NCBI GenBank assembly: GCA_041300525.1
Contig: JBGLNJ010000001.1
Coordinates: 3,906,001-3,970,000, forward strand
Source: JBGLNJ01 sp041300525
GTDB lineage: Bacteria; Chloroflexota; Anaerolineae; Fen-1058
Direction: 5' to 3'
Length of the DNA stretch: 64,000 nucleotides
Part shown: positions 26,110-34,954 of the stretch, piece by piece
Position numbering within the stretch: position 1 is the first letter of the stretch
How the letters are laid out: every line of letters starts with the position of its first letter
Position numbers and translations under genes: made by a program
The notes under the pieces: model-generated
Database searches by the model: none
The model's input: only the letters and a program-made list of their open reading frames with translations
What the model was told of the DNA's origin: nothing

Positions 26110-27201
26110 CTACTTGTTTCCTTGCCTACTGGCTCGGATGAACTTTGTTAACTCGCGCTTAAATATCCGAGTGTCGAATCGCTGTGCGAACTCACGAAGG
26201 GTCGCCGCATCGAAACGGCCATCGTCAAAGCGGCGAATCGCAGCGGCCAAACTTGACGCCGTCGGCTCGTGGAAGAACAGTCCGGTCATGCCCTCCACCA
26301 CTGTATCGAGCGCGCCGCCGCCCGCAAAGGCGATGACGGGACGCCCGGCTGCTTGGGCCTCCACGGGCGTGATGCCAAAGTCTTCCAGGCCGGGAAAGAT
26401 GAACGCGCGGCAACGCGCCATCAGCTCGGCGGCGCGCGCGTCGTCCACGCGGCCCAGGAACGTGATGTTGGATTTTGCCATTGACTGGAGCCTGGCCCGG
26501 TCGCGCCCTTCGCCGGCGATGACGAGCGGCAATCCCAGTTCGTTGAACGCGGCCACGGCCAGGTCAATGCGCTTGTAGGGGATGAGGCGCGAAAGGATAA
26601 AGAAATAATCGCCGTGCTGCGCGGCAGGCTGAAAGCGAGTCGTGTCCACTGGCGGCGCGATGACGACCGCCTCGCGCCCGTAAAACTCGCGGATGCGTTT
26701 TTGCACCTCGGTCGAGATGGCGATGAAGTGGTGGACGCGCTGCGCGGCGGCCCAGTCCCACTTGCGCAGCAGCGCGATCACCGGCGGCAAGAGCGCGTTC
26801 GCGATAGCTGGAAATTTCTCGCGCTGGCTATAGTCGCGCAGATTCCAGACGTAGCGCGTGGGCGTCAGGCAGTAACAAATGTGCGTCGCGCCTGGCGGCA
26901 CGCAGATGCCGTGACAAAAGCCGCTCTTGTTGGAAAGGATCACGTCATACCCGCGCAGGTCGAGGCCCTGAAACGCGAGCGGGTACAGCGGCAGGTACGG
27001 CTGGTGATGCCGATGGATGCCGGGCAGCCGGTTCATCCACGTCACGCGAATGTCCCACGCCCGGTACGCGGGCGGCATAATGTCCGGCGCGTACATCGAG
27101 GTGTAAACCGGCGCGCCGGGATACATCTCGACGAGCGTCTGGAGCACGTCCTCCGCCCCGCCGATTTGGTTGAGCCAGTCGTGGATGAGAGCGATACGCA
27201 T
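26110..27201 (-). CDS. GT4 family glycosyltransferase
   Basis: A 363-residue enzyme starting MRIALIHDWLNQIGGAE, the usual N-terminal GT-B glycine-rich loop. The C-terminal donor site shows FILSRLIPYKRIDLAVAAF, GEGRDRARL and the EX7E motif (PGLEDFGITPVEAQAAGRPVIA). In-frame codons upstream of 27201 code only intergenic sequence. It is related to WbaZ-like mannosyl/rhamnosyl transferases. It is likely to add a sugar to a lipid-linked repeat unit in the cytoplasm, feeding the Wzz-regulated polymer. Confidence 0.88.
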   Translation of the reverse strand: MRIALIHDWLNQIGGAEDVLQTLVEMYPGAPVYTSMYAPDIMPPAYRAWDIRVTWMNRLPGIHRHHQPYLPLYPLAFQGLDLRGYDVILSNKSGFCHGICVPPGATHICYCLTPTRYVWNLRDYSQREKFPAIANALLPPVIALLRKWDWAAAQRVHHFIAISTEVQKRIREFYGREAVVIAPPVDTTRFQPAAQHGDYFFILSRLIPYKRIDLAVAAFNELGLPLVIAGEGRDRARLQSMAKSNITFLGRVDDARAAELMARCRAFIFPGLEDFGITPVEAQAAGRPVIAFAGGGALDTVVEGMTGLFFHEPTASSLAAAIRRFDDGRFDAATLREFAQRFDTRIFKRELTKFIRASRQGNK

Positions 27202-27335
27202 TGACAGACTGCCTTGGTTTGCGCTAAAATGTATACAAACCGGGTGACCAGGGACCCTCCGGCACACCACCGGAGGCTGAACTAGGTTGTACGCGCCGAA
27301 AGGCCGGCCCCGGTCTTTTCTTTTTCCCGCCACCC

Positions 27336-27767
27336 TCAACAGTTCTCTTGTCGTGATAGTTTCGTCGGGTGCGCGCTTGCCCAAGTTTCCAGGCCAACAT
27401 TGTGCGCAGGCGACCTTTTGCCGATGTGCTCAAAGTGAATCACACTCGAATCAACCCAGCCCTCAGTGTGGCGGCATAGGCGCAACAAATCGTCCTTGAT
27501 GTCGCGCTCGTGTCCGGGGTACTCGACGTCAATCGTAATCCGGTCGGCGGTCGTCAGCAACTCGCGCAAGAGCAAAAACAGGCCCGCCGCGAACAGGCGT
27601 ATGTAAAGCGTCGCATCGGGCGTCCACCGGCCGCGCAATGCTCGGATACACTCGCGCTTGACTGATGCGGGGATCAGGATGGCCCGCTGGATATCGTTTG
27701 ACAGGGCCAGGACAGTGGGCGATTGCGTGTCGCCAATCTTGATGCTTTGGTCTACTACAAGCTTCAT
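27336..27767 (-). CDS. Uncharacterised protein (143 aa)
   Basis: It starts MKLVVDQSIKIGDTQSPTV. A helical middle with a hydrophobic stretch (LYIRLFAAGLFLLLRELL) is followed by a polar, His/Asp/Glu-containing part (VEYPGHERDIKDDLLRLCRH, SSVIHFEHIGKRSPAH). The spacing of acidic residues is loosely like RNase H-fold proteins, but I cannot assign it. Its ATG directly follows a degenerate copy of the first 45 bp of the neighbouring glycosyltransferase gene. Confidence 0.5.
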   Translation of the reverse strand: MKLVVDQSIKIGDTQSPTVLALSNDIQRAILIPASVKRECIRALRGRWTPDATLYIRLFAAGLFLLLRELLTTADRITIDVEYPGHERDIKDDLLRLCRHTEGWVDSSVIHFEHIGKRSPAHNVGLETWASAHPTKLSRQENC

Positions 27768-27820
27768 TGTGCCGCCGATTTGTTCAGCCAGTCGTGGATG
27801 GGGGCGAACGCATTGACAGG
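27768..27820 (-). pseudogene. Degenerate copy of the glycosyltransferase start
   Basis: The minus strand reads CTGTCAATGCG, then codons for a PIHDWLN-like start with two single-base losses, then ATCGGCGGCACA. It corresponds closely to 27157-27208, including the bases before ATG. It is a small duplicated 5' end sitting between the isochorismatase fragment and the 143-residue gene. Confidence 0.55.
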
Positions 27821-28237
27821 CTATTTGTCGAACACGATCTCTCGCGCCGACTTCAAGGCGACGAACCAGCCGCCCAATGTCTGGTTGTGATGCGCGATGA
27901 TTTGCGTGGCCTTGAGGTTTTCCGTGTCCCACGTGCTGTGCGCGTCCTGAACCAGCGTCACGTCATAGCCCAGGCTGTAGGCGCGGCGGCAAGTGGTGTC
28001 CACGCAATATTCGGTCTGGATGCCTGCCATGATGAGGCGCTTGATGCCGCGCTCCTCCAACTCGTGTTGCAGGTTGGTCTCTTGGAATGAATCGGGGTGG
28101 CGCTTGTGGATGACCCGTTCGCCTTCAACGGGCGCAATGGCGGGATGAATCGGCCAGCCGGGTGTGCTGGGATGAAGCGGATGATTTTCTCCGCCACTGT
28201 GCTGGACATAGACGATGGGGATGCCGGCGGCGCTCTC
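27821..28237 (-). pseudogene. Isochorismatase-family cysteine hydrolase, N-terminus missing
   Basis: The frame starts abruptly at about ESAAGIPIVYVQHSGGENHP and continues with HKRHPDSFQETNL, GIQTEYCVDTTCRRAYSLGY (catalytic Cys) and HSTWDTENLKATQIIAHHNQTL. That is the C-terminal two thirds (about 139 residues) of the family. The first strand with the catalytic Asp is gone. The upstream neighbour is the equally truncated acyl-CoA synthetase, on the same strand but in another frame. A short ATG-started frame from 28060 alone would not make an enzyme. Confidence 0.75.
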
Positions 28238-28239
28238 AC

Positions 28240-30141
28240 CAGTTGCCCGCCCAGTCCAAAGAGCAACACCGGGCCGAACTGGGCGTCTATGCTGCTGCCC
28301 AAGATCAACTCATAGCCGTCCAATTTGACCATGGGCTGGACGGTTACGCCTTGAAAATGCTCGGCTCCCATTTTGCTTTGCACCGAATCCGCAATCGCGT
28401 GATAGGCGCGCCGAACCGCCTCGGCGTCGGTCAGGTTCAATAGCACGCCGCCCACGTCCGTCTTGTGCGTCATCGTTTCGGAGTAGAGCTTGAGGACGAC
28501 CGGATAGCCGACCTCGCCGGCGAGTTTGACTGCCTCGGTTTCGTCGGGCGCGACCCGCGTCTCCACCGTCGGGATGCCATAAGCGGCCAAGAGTTGCTTG
28601 GATTCAGGCTCGGTCAGGATCGTTCGGCCCGCCGCGCGCGCGGCCTGGACGATCTGGTCTGCGCGGGCGCGGCCGGAGGCGCCGCTGTCGCTGCTCGTTG
28701 ACAGAGTGGGAGTTTCGTACAGACTGTGCAGGTTATCCGCATAATAGGCCATGTAATCGAACATGCGCGCGGCGGTATCGGGATAGGGAAAGGTCGGCAG
28801 GTTGGCCTGGTTGAGCACCATCTCGCCTTTTTCCACGTCCGACCCGCCCATCCAACTGGCGAGGATCGGCTTGTCCAGAGTTTTCGTGTAGGGTCGGATA
28901 GCCTCGGCGGTTTTCGTCGGATCGGTCATGGCCTGCGGCGTGAGGATGATGAGCAAGCCATCGGTGTTGGGGTCTCGGGCTGCGATGTCGAGCGCCTTGG
29001 CGTAGCGTTCGGGGCTGGCGTCTCCCAGGATGTCCAGCGGATTGTTGTGACTCCAGGCCGGCGGCAGAAATGTGTTGAGTGCTTCGATGGTTTCTGACGA
29101 GAGCGCCGCCAACTCGCCGCCATTTGTGATCAAGGCGTCGGTCGCGAGCACCCCCGGCCCGCCCGCGTTGGTGAGGATCGTCAAGCGCCAGCCTTGGGGA
29201 CGCGGCTGTTTGGCGAGCACTTCGGCCATGTAGAACAGTTCTGCGATGGTGTTGACGCGCAAGACGCCGCTGCGGCGGAAGGCGACTTCGAGCACCTCGT
29301 CACTGCCGGTGAGCGACCCGGTGTGCGAGGCGGCGGCCTTGGCCGCGTCCGCCGTCCGACCGGGTTTGATCACGATAATAGGCTTGGTCAAAGCGACTTC
29401 GCGCGCCGCCGAAAGAAACGCCCGCGCGTCGCCAATCGTTTCCATGTAAATGACGATGCTCTCGGTGTGCGGGTCGTCGCCGAGGTAATAGATCAGGTCG
29501 CCCCAGCCCACGTCGAGCATGGAGCCGATGGAGACAAAGGCGCTGAACCCGACATTCTCGCGCAAGCTCCAGTCCAGGATGGCGGTGCACAACGCGCCGC
29601 TCTGGCTGATAAAGCCAACGCTGCCGGGCCGCGCCATTGCATTGGCAAAGGTGGCGTTCAGACCGGTGACGGGGTTCATCACGCCTAGGCAGTTTGGCCC
29701 GATGATGCGCATGCGCCCGCGGCGCGCGTGCTCCATGATCTGGCGCTCCAACTCGACGCCGGACGGGCCGACCTCCTTGAAGCCGGCCGAGATGATGATG
29801 GCGCCTTTGACGCCGGCCTGCGCACATTCCCGGATGACGTCCGGCACGGTGGGCGCGGGCGTGACTATGACGGCCAGGTCAACCGGCGCGGGCACGGCGG
29901 CGATGTTCGGATACGCTTTGATGCCCATCACGCTGGGACGCTTGGGATTGACCGGAAAGACCGTCCCGCCAAAGGGATTGCTGATGAGATTCCACACGAT
30001 GGTGCGCCCGACGCTGCCGGGGTTTTCCGTCGCGCCGATCACGGCCACGTTTTGCGGCGCAAAGATCGTATCGAGAGCCTGTTGCCCGTAGAGTAAAACA
30101 TTGGGCGTTGGCTCGACTGTTGGCGTCATAGACTTGTTCAT
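28240..30141 (-). pseudogene. ADP-forming acetate/acyl-CoA ligase, ATP-grasp domain cut short
   Basis: About 634 native residues from MNKSMTPTVEPTPNVLLYG. The CoA-binding domain shows VAVIGATENPGSVGRTIVWNL. The flavodoxin-like ligase domain carries GPNCLGVMN and the phospho-His segment AKAAASHTGSLTGSD. The beta/ATP-grasp part begins LLAAYGIPTVETRV and reaches FGPVLLFGLGGQLV. There it stops being homologous, and the frame runs on to 27958 through isochorismatase sequence. About 80-100 C-terminal residues are lost. The intact enzyme would make ATP from acyl-CoA. AGAGAGG precedes the ATG. Confidence 0.82.
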
Positions 30142-30263
30142 CGAATACCTCTCTAGAATTGTAATTGCTCAGGCGTTGGGCAAACCCTTTCATCGTCGCT
30201 CCTGTCATTCCGAGTTTGCCCAATCTTGCAAAGGTTACGAACCGCAAGGTTTCAACTCATGGG

Positions 30264-31757
30264 TCATACCCAATCCAATGTCCGGGTGACCGCTTTTTTC
30301 CATCCTGCGTAAAGCCGTTCTCGCTGCGCCGCATCCATCTGCGGCGTCCATGCTTTGTCCTTGCCCCAATTGGCGCGCAAGTCCTCTTCCTTCGACCAAA
30401 AGCCCACAGCCAGCCCCGCCGCATACGCCGCGCCAAGTGCTGTCGTCTCGGCCACCGTCGGACGGATGACGGGCACGCCCAGGATGTCGGCCTGGAACTG
30501 CATGAGCAATTCGTTGTGAACCATGCCGCCGTCCACCTTGAGCGCCCTCAGCGGCACGCCCGAGTCGGCGTTCATTGCGTCGAGCACCTCGCGCGTCTGG
30601 AACGCGGTGGCCTCCAACGCGGCGCGGGCGATGTGGCCTTTGTTGACGTAGCGCGTCATGCCCACGATCACTCCGCGCGCGTCGGCCCGCCAGTGCGGCG
30701 CGAACAGCCCGGAGAACGCCGGGACGAAATAAATGCCGCCGTTGTCGTCCACGCTGCGCGCCAGCGTTTCCACGTCGGACGATTTTGCGATGAGGCCCAG
30801 GTTATCGCGCAGCCACTGCACGAGCGCGCCGGCGACGGCGATGGAGCCTTCCAGGCAATACACGGCTTTGCTTTCGCCGATCTGGTAGCCCACCGTGGTG
30901 AGCAGGCCGGATTGGGACGGGACGATTTGATGCCCGGTGTTGAGCAGCATAAAGCAGCCGGTGCCATAAGTGTTCTTGGCCTCGCCGGGACTAAAGCATG
31001 TCTGACCGAACAGCGCGGCTTGCTGATCGCCCAGGTCGCCGGCCACGGGGATTCCCCCCAATTCACCGGTTGCTGCGCCATACACTGCTGACGATGGCCG
31101 GATGTCCGGCAACATCGCACGCGGGATGTCCATCAACCTGAGAATGTCCGCATCCCAGTCCAGTGTGCGCAGGTTCATCAACAGCGTGCGGCTGGCGTTC
31201 GAGACATCGGTCACGTGGACGCCGCCGTTCGGCCCGCCCGTGAGCCACCAGATGACCCAGGCGTCCAGGTTACCGAACAGCAAGTCACCTCGCTCTGCCG
31301 CCGTGCGCGCGCCGCTGACGTGATCCAGAATCCACTTGATCTTGGGGCCGGAAAAATAGGTCGCCAGCGGCAGGCCGGTCTGCGAACGCAGCCGATCCTG
31401 CCCGCCTTCGCGTCCCAGCTCTGCGCAAATCTCGGCGGTGCGCGTGTCTTGCCAAACGATGGCGTTATGGACGGGCTGACCGGTCTTGCGATCCCACACC
31501 ACCGCCGTCTCGCGCTGATTCGTCACGCCCAGGGCGGCAATGTCGCGCGGATCAATGCGGCCCTTCGCTAACGCGCCCCGGATGACGTCTTGCGCGCGCG
31601 CCCAGATTTCCAGCGGGTTGTGTTCCACCCAGCCGGGACGCGGGTAAATCTGCTCGTGCTCCTTCTGGTCGTAGCAGACGATGCGGCCACTGTGATCGAA
31701 AATGATACAGCGAGTGCTGGTTGTGCCCTGGTCGAGGGCGGCAGAGTAGTGAAGCAT
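30264..31757 (-). CDS. glpK: Glycerol kinase
   Basis: A complete 497-residue FGGY kinase. The N-terminal phosphate loop is ALDQGTTSTRCIIFDHSG. The glycerol-site segments are TNQRETAVVWDRKTG and the FSGPKIKWIL region. C-terminal ALKVDGGMVHNELLMQFQADIL completes the family motifs. It phosphorylates glycerol to glycerol-3-phosphate in the cytoplasm. No glpF or glpD is adjacent; it seems monocistronic, followed by the truncated acyl-CoA ligase gene. Confidence 0.95.
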   Translation of the reverse strand: MLHYSAALDQGTTSTRCIIFDHSGRIVCYDQKEHEQIYPRPGWVEHNPLEIWARAQDVIRGALAKGRIDPRDIAALGVTNQRETAVVWDRKTGQPVHNAIVWQDTRTAEICAELGREGGQDRLRSQTGLPLATYFSGPKIKWILDHVSGARTAAERGDLLFGNLDAWVIWWLTGGPNGGVHVTDVSNASRTLLMNLRTLDWDADILRLMDIPRAMLPDIRPSSAVYGAATGELGGIPVAGDLGDQQAALFGQTCFSPGEAKNTYGTGCFMLLNTGHQIVPSQSGLLTTVGYQIGESKAVYCLEGSIAVAGALVQWLRDNLGLIAKSSDVETLARSVDDNGGIYFVPAFSGLFAPHWRADARGVIVGMTRYVNKGHIARAALEATAFQTREVLDAMNADSGVPLRALKVDGGMVHNELLMQFQADILGVPVIRPTVAETTALGAAYAAGLAVGFWSKEEDLRANWGKDKAWTPQMDAAQRERLYAGWKKAVTRTLDWV

Positions 31758-31837
31758 CTTTGCACCTGTGTCGTGAAGTAGAGTGGCATCCCTATGCCAC
31801 AGTAGGGCGGCACGCTTCGCGGTGTGCCAACGTGCAG

Positions 31838-31931
31838 CTATAGATGTTAAGATAATGTTTTGGGGTTTTGCCCCCTCCTACAAGCGTGAAAAGCGCATCA
31901 AAAGTCCAAATCTTTTTCTTAACATCTATAG
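31838..31931. mobile_element. MITE-like element, 94 bp, perfect 15-bp inverted ends
   Basis: CTATAGATGTTAAGA (31838-31852) is perfectly inverted at 31917-31931. The outer CTATAG allows a TA target duplication. A small GGGG/CCCC hairpin is inside. It is AT-richer than its surroundings, non-coding, and lies between glpK and a small membrane protein gene. Confidence 0.6.
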
Positions 31932-32025
31932 TTTACCTCAAAACCCACACTCTCTCAAGTTGCGCTTGGTCGCGCCAAAGTCACGAGAAATAAAAAAGCC
32001 GTGGGCATTGCCTACGGCCAGAGTA

Positions 32026-32235
32026 TCAAACTTTACCCGCAAGAAGCAAAACTGCATAAACGATAACAAGCACTCCTAGCAGCGGCCATGTAAGCCACAA
32101 GTAATTTTTGAGAGGTTCCGGCAGTAGGGGGGCGGCCACGTTGGTTAGCAGGCCAATGACTGTGAGAACAATGAAAGATGCAACGGCCCACCGTCTGGAT
32201 TTTTCCACACCTTTTGTGGTTGGTTTGTTATTCAC
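32026..32235 (-). CDS. Small two-helix membrane protein (69 aa)
   Basis: The start is GTG. After a polar stretch (NNKPTTKGVEKSRR) there are two predicted helices, WAVASFIVLTVIGLLTNVAA and YLWLTWPLLGVLVIVYAVLLL. No family is recognised and no convincing ribosome-binding site is visible. The 5' end abuts the broken Cas5-like gene, so the true start may be lost. Confidence 0.45.
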   Translation of the reverse strand: MNNKPTTKGVEKSRRWAVASFIVLTVIGLLTNVAAPLLPEPLKNYLWLTWPLLGVLVIVYAVLLLAGKV

Positions 32236-32237
32236 AG

Positions 32238-32937
32238 AGATTGGGTTATTGGAGATTCGACGGGGGCCAAGACTCTGTTTGTGCCAACGCCGTTTGCCAT
32301 CCGAACGGCATTGCTAGATGCTGCCATTCGGACACAAGGTATCGCGTCCGGGCCGCCGACCTTTGACACCCTCAAGGCTATCACGGTGGCTGTCTATCCG
32401 CCCAAGCAAGTGGCCGTGACCAACCTGTTTGCCAAAGTACAAAAGCCAGCACGCCACGACAAAAAGAAAGGCGAGGAAGAAGACGACACCGCCAAAGATA
32501 AAGCGATGACACGTACCATCGCCTTTCGTGAGTATGCTCACTTGTGGGGCAACTTGGGCATCGCTTTTAGCTGCGAACAAGCGGGACTTGGCGTGGTGCG
32601 AGCATTACTGCCACAGGTCAATTACTTTGGCAAGCGAGGTGGTTTCTTTCAATTGCTAGATGCGCCACAAGAGGTGCACGAGTTGCCAGAAGGCTTCTAC
32701 TTGCTCGATGGCGCTGGATTGCCGGGCATCGGTGTTGGCACATTACCCGCCGCGTTTCCGTTGGGCGTAATTCAGGTGATGGATGACTGGGGCCCAGAGT
32801 TAGACTGGGAGAAGGTCAACGTCTACACGCAGGCCAAGATCAAACTGGGAGAAGATCGCACTCGCAAGAGCGTCATCTTGCCCTACCGCCTGGCCCGCTC
32901 CAGCAAATCCTTCACCCTCTACGAGCGCATGACGTGA
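32238..32937 (+). pseudogene. Cas5-like CRISPR RAMP protein (5' truncated, candidate)
   Basis: The coding pattern begins upstream of any start codon at about VIGDSTGAKTLFVPTPFAIRT and runs to 32937; GTG at 32281 is the first usable codon. LFVPTPFAIRTALLDAAI followed by a YPPKQVA turn resembles the N-terminal ferredoxin fold of Cas5. LLPQVNYFGKRGGFFQL resembles the later part of that fold. The middle has a charged KKKGEEEDD loop. The position about 1 kb before cas6-cas1-cas2 supports a CRISPR role. The subtype cannot be named and the identification is from pattern memory only. An overlapping 18-codon frame (GTG 32934) reads VKRMGGQGARIWLPISAL and may be the tail of another lost gene. Confidence 0.4.
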
Positions 32938-33078
32938 AACGCATGGGCGGCCAGGGCGCGCGCATCTGGCTGCCCATCTCCGCCCTGTGACTTTGTGTCC
33001 ACGGCGGCAACAACCTTACCAACTGAATAGCTGTCTTTCCCGCTGTGCAAGTTTTTACACTACCACTCGGCGGGTCAG

Positions 33079-33128
33079 TGACTCGCCGATTCGCTGACTC
33101 GCTGACCCGCCGATTCGCTGACTCGCCC
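33079..33128. repeat. Short direct repeat block (GCCGATTCGCTGACTCGC)
   Basis: The 18-base unit occurs twice within 50 bp, with related GACTCGC/GACCCGC pieces around it. It ends next to the PIN-gene stop. It is too short and too close for a CRISPR array. Confidence 0.6.
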
Positions 33129-33535
33129 TTACCACACCACTGGCACGAGTCCCGAGGCGGTGATCGCCTCGTCGCGGGTGATGAGTGTCGCGCCGCGCGC
33201 TAACGCCTCGGCCACGATCACGCGATCGTGCATTTCGGGGATGGCCTGGAGCGCGCTAAGTCCAGCGTGCGGGCCAGCGTCCAGTCGGCGAGGGTGACAT
33301 TGGGGCTGGCTTGCAGACGGCTCAGGACCAGGTCGAAATCGGCGCTGAGGGGTTTGCTTTCAAGGACAAAGATCAATTCGGCCAGGACGACAACAGGTAC
33401 CACCAGGCTGGCTTCACCCGCAGCGACCTGGGCAAAGGCAGCCGTTGCGCCCGGGCCGAGCAGCTTGGGACGCGCAAAGTACCAGAGCAAGCTGTGCGTG
33501 TCGGCGACGTATTCTGCGTTGAGTACAACGGCCAT
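33129..33535 (-). pseudogene. PIN-domain toxin, frameshifted
   Basis: Frame one gives MAVVLNAEYVADTHSLLWYF (first acidic residue), VVLAELIFVLES (second) and continues to base about 33258, where it would stop at 33218. The other frame continues with PEMHDRVIVAEALARGATLITRDEAITASGLVPVVW to a stop at 33129. This holds the last conserved acidic residues. Restoring one missing base near 33258 rebuilds a full VapC-like PIN nuclease of about 135 residues. It follows its antitoxin by one base. Confidence 0.75.
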
Positions 33536-33536
33536 G

Positions 33537-33803
33537 TCACTGACCTCGAGCGGGCCGCTGGGTCAAGTGTTTGACTTTGCGGGACGATTTCTGGCGGCTC
33601 TTGGCAATGGCCTGCTGCGTGTGGGCCAGGTCGTCGTCGGAGAGGTCGGCCCAAATGCCTGCCAGCGAGCCGAATGCCGTCGAAATGGCCTGCGACGCAG
33701 GCAGGGTCAAGATTTGCACCTTGACCCGCGTGTTATCTGGCAAGTCTATTTTGGTGGCCGGCAACAGAACGCCGCCTTTGTAAACAGCCGTCACAGTCAA
33801 CAT
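33537..33803 (-). CDS. Antitoxin partner of the PIN toxin
   Basis: 88 residues starting MLTVTAVYKGGVLLPATKIDLPD, the beta-hairpin opening of AF2212/DUF104-like antitoxins. A Ser/Asp-rich middle (GIWADLSDDDLAHTQQAI) precedes a basic tail. The stop is one base before the PIN start. It is intact although the toxin gene is frameshifted. The pair lies between the Cas5-like fragment and cas6, pointing the other way. Confidence 0.65.
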   Translation of the reverse strand: MLTVTAVYKGGVLLPATKIDLPDNTRVKVQILTLPASQAISTAFGSLAGIWADLSDDDLAHTQQAIAKSRQKSSRKVKHLTQRPARGQ

Positions 33804-33923
33804 GGCAACCTTCCTTTCGTTACGCGACACATTATACACCAGTTCTGAATCAGCAAAGTGTGACCTGCCGCTCCGCCGACTCGCCCGATCCGTTTTCAGG
33901 ATACACAGAAAGGACAATTCATC

Positions 33924-34937
33924 ATGGATCACTTTACCGCGCACCGGCTGCGCTTTGAATGCGAGGTCGTCACGCCGCTCAGGTTGAACGAGCACACCGG
34001 CTCGGCCATTCGTGGCGCGTTCTATCACGCGCTGTGGAACCAGTTTTGCACGAACCACGACGCGCCCGCGTGCGCCGCGTGCCCGCTCGCCGCCACGTGC
34101 CCGGTCGCGTTCCTGGTCAGCACACTCGACCCCCAGTCCGATCGAGGCGCGAACGTGCCCCGGCCTTACACGATCCAGCCGCCTTTGGAGGCCAAGACGG
34201 ATTACGCGCCGGGCGAGGCGCTGACCTTTGGCCTGACGATGTTTGCCCGCGCACTCAACCTGTTCCCCTACGTCGTGCTGGCGGTGCAGCGATTGGAGCG
34301 CGACGGGCTGGGCAAGCGCGTCGCAGCCAATGGCGGCCGGCGCGGGACGTTCCGCGTCCGCCAGGTGTGGGCCGAAAATCCGTTGACAGGGGAACGGCGC
34401 GAGGTTTTGCGCCAGGGCGAGACGATGGTGCAAGTGCCCGATGTGCCCATTACCAATGACCAAATTGTCAATTATCAATGGTCAATGGCCGATTCTCAAT
34501 TGAGAATTGAACATTGTAAATTGACCATTGAGCTATTGACGCCGCTGCGATTGATAGACAACACCAAACTGGTGCAGCGAATCGCGTTTCGTCCGTTCAT
34601 TCAACGGCTGCACGGGCGATTGAAGCAACTGAGCGCCGAGTATTCCGATACGCCGCTGACGTTCGACTTGCGTCAGGTGATGGCGCAAGCCGAGGCGGTG
34701 CGCGTGGCGCGAGACGAGACGCGCTGGGTAGAGTTGGAGAGCTATAGCACGCGCTTGAATCGCGCCACTCCACTCGGCGGGTTGATGGGGCGCGTCACTT
34801 TTGAGGGCGACCTGGAGCCGTTCTGGAATTGGTTGGTGTGGGGTCAATATGCGCACGTTGGCAAAGATGCGGTGAAGGGGAATGGCTGGTATCAAATTTC
34901 AAAGGCCGCTATCGAATCAAAGGCCGCTATCCCATAG
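33924..34937 (+). CDS. cas6: CRISPR pre-crRNA endoribonuclease Cas6
   Basis: A 337-residue RAMP protein of the PF10040-type Cas6 family. The first ferredoxin fold opens FECEVVTPLRLNEHTGSAIRGAFYHALW. A Cys-rich insertion follows (CAACPLAATCPVAF, a probable zinc knuckle). The second fold (LTIELLTPLRLIDNTKL) ends in a Gly-containing C-terminal motif (GGLMGRVTFEGDL to VGKDAVKGNGWYQI). It cuts precursor CRISPR RNA within repeats. Residues about 175-203 are encoded by an AT-rich palindromic insertion (34446-34533) that keeps the frame. cas1 starts 17 bp downstream. Confidence 0.85.
   Translation: MDHFTAHRLRFECEVVTPLRLNEHTGSAIRGAFYHALWNQFCTNHDAPACAACPLAATCPVAFLVSTLDPQSDRGANVPRPYTIQPPLEAKTDYAPGEALTFGLTMFARALNLFPYVVLAVQRLERDGLGKRVAANGGRRGTFRVRQVWAENPLTGERREVLRQGETMVQVPDVPITNDQIVNYQWSMADSQLRIEHCKLTIELLTPLRLIDNTKLVQRIAFRPFIQRLHGRLKQLSAEYSDTPLTFDLRQVMAQAEAVRVARDETRWVELESYSTRLNRATPLGGLMGRVTFEGDLEPFWNWLVWGQYAHVGKDAVKGNGWYQISKAAIESKAAIP
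34446..34533. repeat. AT-rich palindromic insertion inside cas6
   Basis: CAATGGTCAAT (34476-34486) pairs with ATTGACCATTG (34520-34530) around a central self-palindrome TCTCAATTGAGA (34494-34505). Base composition is sharply lower in G+C than the rest of cas6. It encodes TNDQIVNYQWSMADSQLRIE without breaking the frame. Confidence 0.7.
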
Positions 34938-34954
34938 CGGCGCGAGGGGGCTGC

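Noticed and set aside
33060..33130. Possible mini CRISPR array near the cas genes
   Set aside because: Only two copies of an 18-base unit with about 9 bases between; no uniform spacers.
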